From Clostridium_AT radicumherbarum (GTDB lineage: Bacteria; Bacillota; Clostridia; Clostridiales; Clostridiaceae), in assembly GCF_045310525.1 (NCBI RefSeq), contig NZ_JBJHZY010000001.1, positions 992,001 to 1,056,000 of the forward strand: a stretch of 64,000 nucleotides of DNA, written 5' to 3'. Position 1 is the stretch's first letter. Every line of letters starts with the position of its first letter. Both the position numbers and the translations under genes were made by a program. The notes beneath the pieces are model-generated. The model ran no database searches. It saw only the letters and a list, made by a program, of their open reading frames with translations, and was not told the DNA's origin. This document shows, piece after piece, positions 60,961-64,000 of the stretch.

Positions 60961-61335
60961 CTATTTCATTTTTTCATCTAGTAATTTCTTAAGTTCTTCT
61001 ATTTCCTTTTTTGATAAATTTTCATTCTTAACAAAGTTTGATAGTAGAAGTTGAAGTGAACCCCCATAGACCCTTTGCAAGAAGGAATTAGTTTCTTCCC
61101 TCATACAGTCTTCCTGCAGAACTAAGGGATAATATTGATTTAAACTAGATTCTTTGTTTACTCCAAGAGCACCTTTTTTTACTAATCTGGCGATTAAGGT
61201 CTGTATGGTTTTAGGGCTCCAACTAGTATTAGGTTTTAAATTTTCAATAATTAATGAAGCTGTACATGGTGATTCTTGCCAAAGTACCTTCATTACTTGC
61301 CATTCTGAATCAGAAATACGGCAGTTTGAATTCAT
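60961..61335 (-). CDS. BlaI/MecI/CopY family repressor
   Basis: A 124-residue winged-helix repressor (PF03965) starting RISDSEWQVMKVLWQESPCTA, with the recognition helix in SWSPKTIQTLIARLVKKGAL (about residues 35-55) and a C-terminal dimerisation part. In bla/mec systems the M56 partner cleaves such a repressor to induce expression. Here the M56 gene follows directly, so the pair forms a self-regulated signalling operon. Twin TACA-N2-TGTA operators overlap its promoter. No beta-lactamase or PBP2a gene is adjacent. Confidence 0.93.
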   Translation of the reverse strand: MNSNCRISDSEWQVMKVLWQESPCTASLIIENLKPNTSWSPKTIQTLIARLVKKGALGVNKESSLNQYYPLVLQEDCMREETNSFLQRVYGGSLQLLLSNFVKNENLSKKEIEELKKLLDEKMK

Positions 61336-61350
61336 GTAATAACATCTCCC

Positions 61351-61399
61351 TACAAGTGTAATCTAATTATATATTACACTTGTAGTCAGCTCGTGTCAA
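61351..61399 (-). promoter_or_regulatory. blaI-like promoter with twin operators
   Basis: On the minus strand, TTGACA (61394-61399) and TAATAT (61371-61376) are 17 bp apart. TACACTTGTA (61375-61384) and TACAAGTGTA (61351-61360) match the TACA-N2-TGTA core of BlaI/MecI operators. The flanks make a larger symmetry, with 13-bp arms at 61350-61362 and 61373-61385. One covers the -10 and the other the early transcript. Confidence 0.8.
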
Positions 61400-61402
61400 T
61401 TA

Positions 61403-61705
61403 TTATTTTTTACTATTTGTTTCGTTATTTAACTTGGAATGATCAAAATTATTGTTTGACCAAGAAATATCATCAATATCATTTGCTTGAATAATATTAA
61501 AGGCACTTGTTTCCTTAATTCTTCCTTTGATTATCTTATTATCTTTTTTTGTATTATTTAGAGCATAATCAGGAGTGGAGTATACACCTTGATCTGTAGT
61601 CATATAGCCGTTTTTATTAGTTTTAGTAGACTTTTCATCTAAACTAAAACCGTCAACTACACCTCTAAGTTTATCTTCAGATAAATTTTTCTTATTCAAA
61701 ATCAT
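61403..61705 (-). CDS. Small hydrophilic protein of unknown function
   Basis: A 100-residue Asn/Lys/Asp-rich protein with no membrane segment and no family I recognise. Its N-terminus (NKKNLSEDKLRGVVDG) has the spacing of double-glycine-type leaders (LSxxxLxxVxxG), but with Asp in place of the first Gly. GGGAGGTT lies only 2-3 bases before the ATG at 61705. A TTG two codons later is better spaced and may be the true start. No peptidase-transporter gene is nearby, so the leader resemblance may be chance. Its stop is 4 bp from the -35 region of the blaI-like promoter, and no terminator separates them. Confidence 0.65.
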   Translation of the reverse strand: MILNKKNLSEDKLRGVVDGFSLDEKSTKTNKNGYMTTDQGVYSTPDYALNNTKKDNKIIKGRIKETSAFNIIQANDIDDISWSNNNFDHSKLNNETNSKK

Positions 61706-61782
61706 AACCTCCCTGTTAAAGTATAATAAAAAAGCTATTTATATATAGTTTGTTTTTAATTTTTAGAAATATGTTATAAAAA

Positions 61783-62517
61783 CTAAAAGAGAGAACTTAC
61801 AGCTTCACTTAATACTTTTCCAATGAAGTCATTAATTACTAATGTAGCCTTAGAATCCGCAGAAGTAGAACTTTTATTTATTAAAATAAGGTTTTTACCT
61901 TTAAAATAATCTATAAGTCCAGCGGCGGGATAAACTACAAGTGAAGTTCCACCAATAATTAGAGTGTCTGCTTGAGAAATTGCATCTATTGCACCTCTAA
62001 TTATATTGTTATCTAAACTTTCCTCATAAAGAACCACATCTGGCTTAACTGGGCCACCACACTTATTACAGAAAGGAACTCCTTCAGATTCTAAAATAAA
62101 TTTTGTATCATAAAAGGCATGACATTTAATACAATGATTTCTGTGAACAGATCCATGTAGCTCAAAAACATTTTTACTTCCTGCCATTTGATGAAGCCCA
62201 TCTATGTTTTGAGTTATTATAGCTTTTAATTTGCCCATCTGTTCAAGCTTAGCTAATGCATTATGTCCATTATTTGGTTTAGCATCTGGGTATATAAGCT
62301 TTGACTTGTAAAATTTAAAAAACTCTTCTGGATATTTAATATAAAAAGAATGCGAAACCAATTGTTCAGGAGTAAATGTAATGTTTAAATTTTCATTAAA
62401 TAACCCATTTGAGCTTCTAAAGTCTGGAATTTTAGACTCAGTACTAACGCCTGCACCTCCGAAAAAAACAATATTTGTACTTTCTCTTAAAATACTTATT
62501 AACTTATCAATACTCAC
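61783..62517 (-). CDS. cobB: NAD-dependent protein deacylase (sirtuin)
   Basis: A 244-residue class II-III-like sirtuin. NAD-binding GAGVSTESKIPDFRS is at about residue 20, TQNIDGLHQMAG at about 112, and the catalytic His in ELHGSVHRNHC (about 130). Four zinc cysteines occur as CIKC…CNKC, and GTSLVVYPAAGL (about 205) is present. It removes acyl groups from lysines using NAD. Two GTG starts are in frame. AGAAGGTG six bases before the second (62517) favours it; the first (62526) lies within that site. Confidence 0.93.
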   Translation of the reverse strand: MSIDKLISILRESTNIVFFGGAGVSTESKIPDFRSSNGLFNENLNITFTPEQLVSHSFYIKYPEEFFKFYKSKLIYPDAKPNNGHNALAKLEQMGKLKAIITQNIDGLHQMAGSKNVFELHGSVHRNHCIKCHAFYDTKFILESEGVPFCNKCGGPVKPDVVLYEESLDNNIIRGAIDAISQADTLIIGGTSLVVYPAAGLIDYFKGKNLILINKSSTSADSKATLVINDFIGKVLSEAVSSLF

Positions 62518-62727
62518 AAAAAACACCTTCTTATATATTTAATTTTTATTGTTTAATAATGATATAAAATTGGTTGTAAATTAATAATTTTCATAGTAGC
62601 TATTTGAAACCACTTATTATTTTGAACATTCTTCGAAGAAAATGAATAAGCCTATATATCGGTGTAAAAAGGAATTTTAAGAAGTTTGTAGAAATATATA
62701 GACAAAATAATAATAAGGTGGGATTTT

Positions 62728-63546
62728 ATGTTTAAAAAAACTAAATTTTTAGTTATTATTTTTATTATAACTATACTAGCTTTAACTGGATGTGATGTAA
62801 ATAGCTCAACTTCAAATAATTCTAATTCTGCAAATACAACACCGCTTTCAGATTCCGAATTTGCTCAATTGTATTCAAATCCTAGTAAGTTTGAAGGAAG
62901 AAGGGTTAATTTTTTTGCGAGAATATTTACTGAACCTGTAAAGGATGATAAAGGAGCTTATTTTGAAGCTTATGCTAATGATGATCATAGCAAAGTAATA
63001 AAGATAGGAATTAGTGACACTCAACTTGTTGTGAAAAATGGGGATATTATTGAAGTGTATGGAGTTGTAGGAAAATTTGGAGGTGAAAAATATTTTAGTA
63101 AATCAGATACTGCACCTTCAATCGCAGCAAGTGAAATTGAAAAGTTTGCCTATACACCAGCATTTGCACCAGCTATAAAGACTATCCAAGTAAATAAGGA
63201 AATAAGTCAAAATGGGTATATATTAAACCTTAATAAAATTGAAGTGGCAAAGAAAGAAACAAGACTATTCATAAACATTAATAATACCACTAAAGACAAA
63301 ATTAGGTTTAACAGCTTAAATGCAAAAGTAATGCAAGGTGATAAAGAATTAAAAAAATTAAGTAACGTGGATGAAGAAATTCCAGAGATAGATAGCGATA
63401 TTTTACCGGGAGTTAATCAAAAGGGTGTTTTAATATATGAGCCAATACAAGCAGATGGAGAAAATTTAAAGATAATATTTGAAGGTGAATCGGACAATCA
63501 CAATTTACACTTCATCCCATTTACATTTGATGTTGCACTAAAATAA
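62728..63546 (+). CDS. Lipoprotein with OB-fold-like and DUF4352-like domains
   Basis: A 272-residue lipoprotein. The signal peptide ends in the lipobox TILALTGCDVN (Cys about 22), followed by an Asn/Ser linker. Residues about 45-135 (SEFAQLYSNPSKFEGRRVNFFARIF…KNGDIIEVYGVVG) look like an OB-fold of the tRNA_anti-like kind found in such lipoproteins. The C-terminal 110 residues form a beta-rich domain like DUF4352/telokin-type extracellular domains. The role is unknown. Ribosome site AATAAGGTGGGATTTT. A terminator follows. Confidence 0.8.
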   Translation: MFKKTKFLVIIFIITILALTGCDVNSSTSNNSNSANTTPLSDSEFAQLYSNPSKFEGRRVNFFARIFTEPVKDDKGAYFEAYANDDHSKVIKIGISDTQLVVKNGDIIEVYGVVGKFGGEKYFSKSDTAPSIAASEIEKFAYTPAFAPAIKTIQVNKEISQNGYILNLNKIEVAKKETRLFININNTTKDKIRFNSLNAKVMQGDKELKKLSNVDEEIPEIDSDILPGVNQKGVLIYEPIQADGENLKIIFEGESDNHNLHFIPFTFDVALK

Positions 63547-63580
63547 TAGGCTATCTTTTAGAATAGTGTTGAAAATATAA

Positions 63581-63618
63581 AACTAATTAAGGGAAGCCTT
63601 GATTTCCTTTAATTAGTT
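63581..63618. terminator. Terminator-like hairpin after the lipoprotein gene
   Basis: AACTAATTAAGGGAA (63581-63595) pairs over 15 positions with TTCCTTTAATTAGTT (63604-63618), one G·T pair. The T-tract is weak on the plus strand. It lies between convergent coding segments. Confidence 0.6.
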
Positions 63619-63637
63619 TAAGAATATTATTCATAAG

Positions 63638-63799
63638 CTATCTTACTTCAGTTCCATCCCATTCAATAACTGTGAATCCTTTTCTTTCAAATGGCTTTAG
63701 TTCCTGTTCTTCTATCTTTATAGGTTTATCCAATGGTTTATAAAGCATCATAACTCTTAATATAGAGTCCGGTTTGGGGTTATAATAAGCTTTGTAATT
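63638..63799 (-). pseudogene. C-terminal fragment of a broken gene
   Basis: On the minus strand an open frame of 53 codons ends at a TAG (63638-63640) and is closed upstream by an in-frame TAG at 63800-63802. It reads …YYNPKPDSILRVMMLYKPLD…, with a protein-like composition. The first ATG (63751) has no ribosome site and would leave only 37 residues. It looks like the remnant of a longer gene whose 5' part is lost; the parent family was not recognised. A short intact gene with unusual initiation is the alternative. Confidence 0.4.
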
Positions 63800-63858
63800 C
63801 TAATTATATCATTGATTTCAAAATTATGTATATATTTATACAATATTACAAGCAATTA

Positions 63859-63887
63859 TTGACAATACATATTTTACATAATATAAT
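63859..63887 (+). promoter_or_regulatory. Consensus sigma-A promoter facing out of the window
   Basis: TTGACA (63859-63864) and TATAAT (63882-63887) are both perfect and exactly 17 bp apart. The transcript would start near 63894. The remaining 110 bp hold no clear start codon with a long frame, so the gene or leader RNA continues beyond the window. Confidence 0.8.
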
Positions 63888-64000
63888 GAAGTAAAAAATA
63901 AGAAAGGAAAAGGTATTTGCAGCAAATGAGAATTTAATTCACTTTCAAGGATTATTAAATTATACAAAAAATATCTTCAATTAGAGGATTTTTTGCAATA

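Noticed and set aside
63888..64000. Start of a gene after the last promoter
   Set aside because: The only short frames lack a proper start codon and ribosome site within the window.

Overview
The window is low-GC, AT-rich bacterial DNA with strong GGAGG ribosome sites, many hairpin-plus-T terminators and a PolC-type replicative polymerase, so it comes from a Firmicute. A rifampin-phosphotransferase-like enzyme, a GlcNAc PTS with a separate IIA gene, an agr locus, GH65 phosphorylases and several radical/anaerobe-type genes point to a saccharolytic Clostridium. This is a judgement from family content; no database was searched. Genes lie on both strands in short operons. There are no rRNA or tRNA genes, no CRISPR array, no intact insertion sequence and no phage module.

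Layout. 0-3.7 kb: tail of a possible methyltransferase gene, a LuxE/LuxC-like fatty-acyl reductase pair without luciferase, and a GNAT acetyltransferase. 3.7-7.1 kb (minus): a tetR gene and a rifampin-phosphotransferase-like gene behind a promoter with two palindromic operators. 7.3-12.9 kb: a radical SAM protein, an AT-rich gap, a zinc-ribbon membrane protein, an isochorismatase-fold protein lacking the usual Cys, thpR and msrA. 13.0-17.8 kb: a GlcNAc-uptake locus in which a PRD antiterminator probably acts on two leader RNAs, one before the IIA gene (minus) and one before nagE (plus), followed by nagA. 18.1-21.7 kb: LysE exporter, a divergent cis-prenyltransferase, a Gfo/Idh/MocA oxidoreductase and a YitT protein. 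21.8-26.6 kb: a malate-type module (malic enzyme, KdgT-family permease, CitA/DcuS-like kinase and its regulator) with a duplicated structured element between kinase and regulator. 26.7-33.5 kb: polC, a DUF1801 protein, a NiaP-like transporter and a nitroreductase.

33.5-37 kb holds two compact signalling or toxin-like loci. The first is a 61-residue membrane peptide gene facing a predicted convergent small RNA, bounded by a 13-bp inverted repeat, which looks like a type I toxin-antitoxin locus. The second is an agr quorum-sensing locus (agrA-agrC facing agrD-agrB) whose 47-residue AgrD appears to encode a serine-based rather than cysteine-based cyclic peptide. 37.1-41 kb: a class B penicillin-binding protein, an amidohydrolase and an esterase. 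41.0-53.6 kb: an alpha-glucoside phosphorolysis locus (pgmB, two GH65 phosphorylases, a LacI regulator, an LplBC-type importer without its ATPase, and a debranching-type glycosidase), with operator-like palindromes between the divergent promoters.

53.6-58.8 kb: a BmpA/NupOPQ-type nucleoside importer behind a leader that resembles a variant purine riboswitch with a terminator. 58.9-61.4 kb (minus): a BlaI-like repressor with twin operators and a BlaR1-like M56 protease fused to a lipoprotein-like DUF4309-type C-terminus. 61.4-64 kb: a small unknown protein, a sirtuin, a lipoprotein, a broken C-terminal gene fragment and an outward-facing consensus promoter. The regions most worth following up are the membrane-peptide/antisense-RNA locus, the Ser-type agr peptide, the variant purine-like leader and the duplicated element in the CitA/CitB-like operon.
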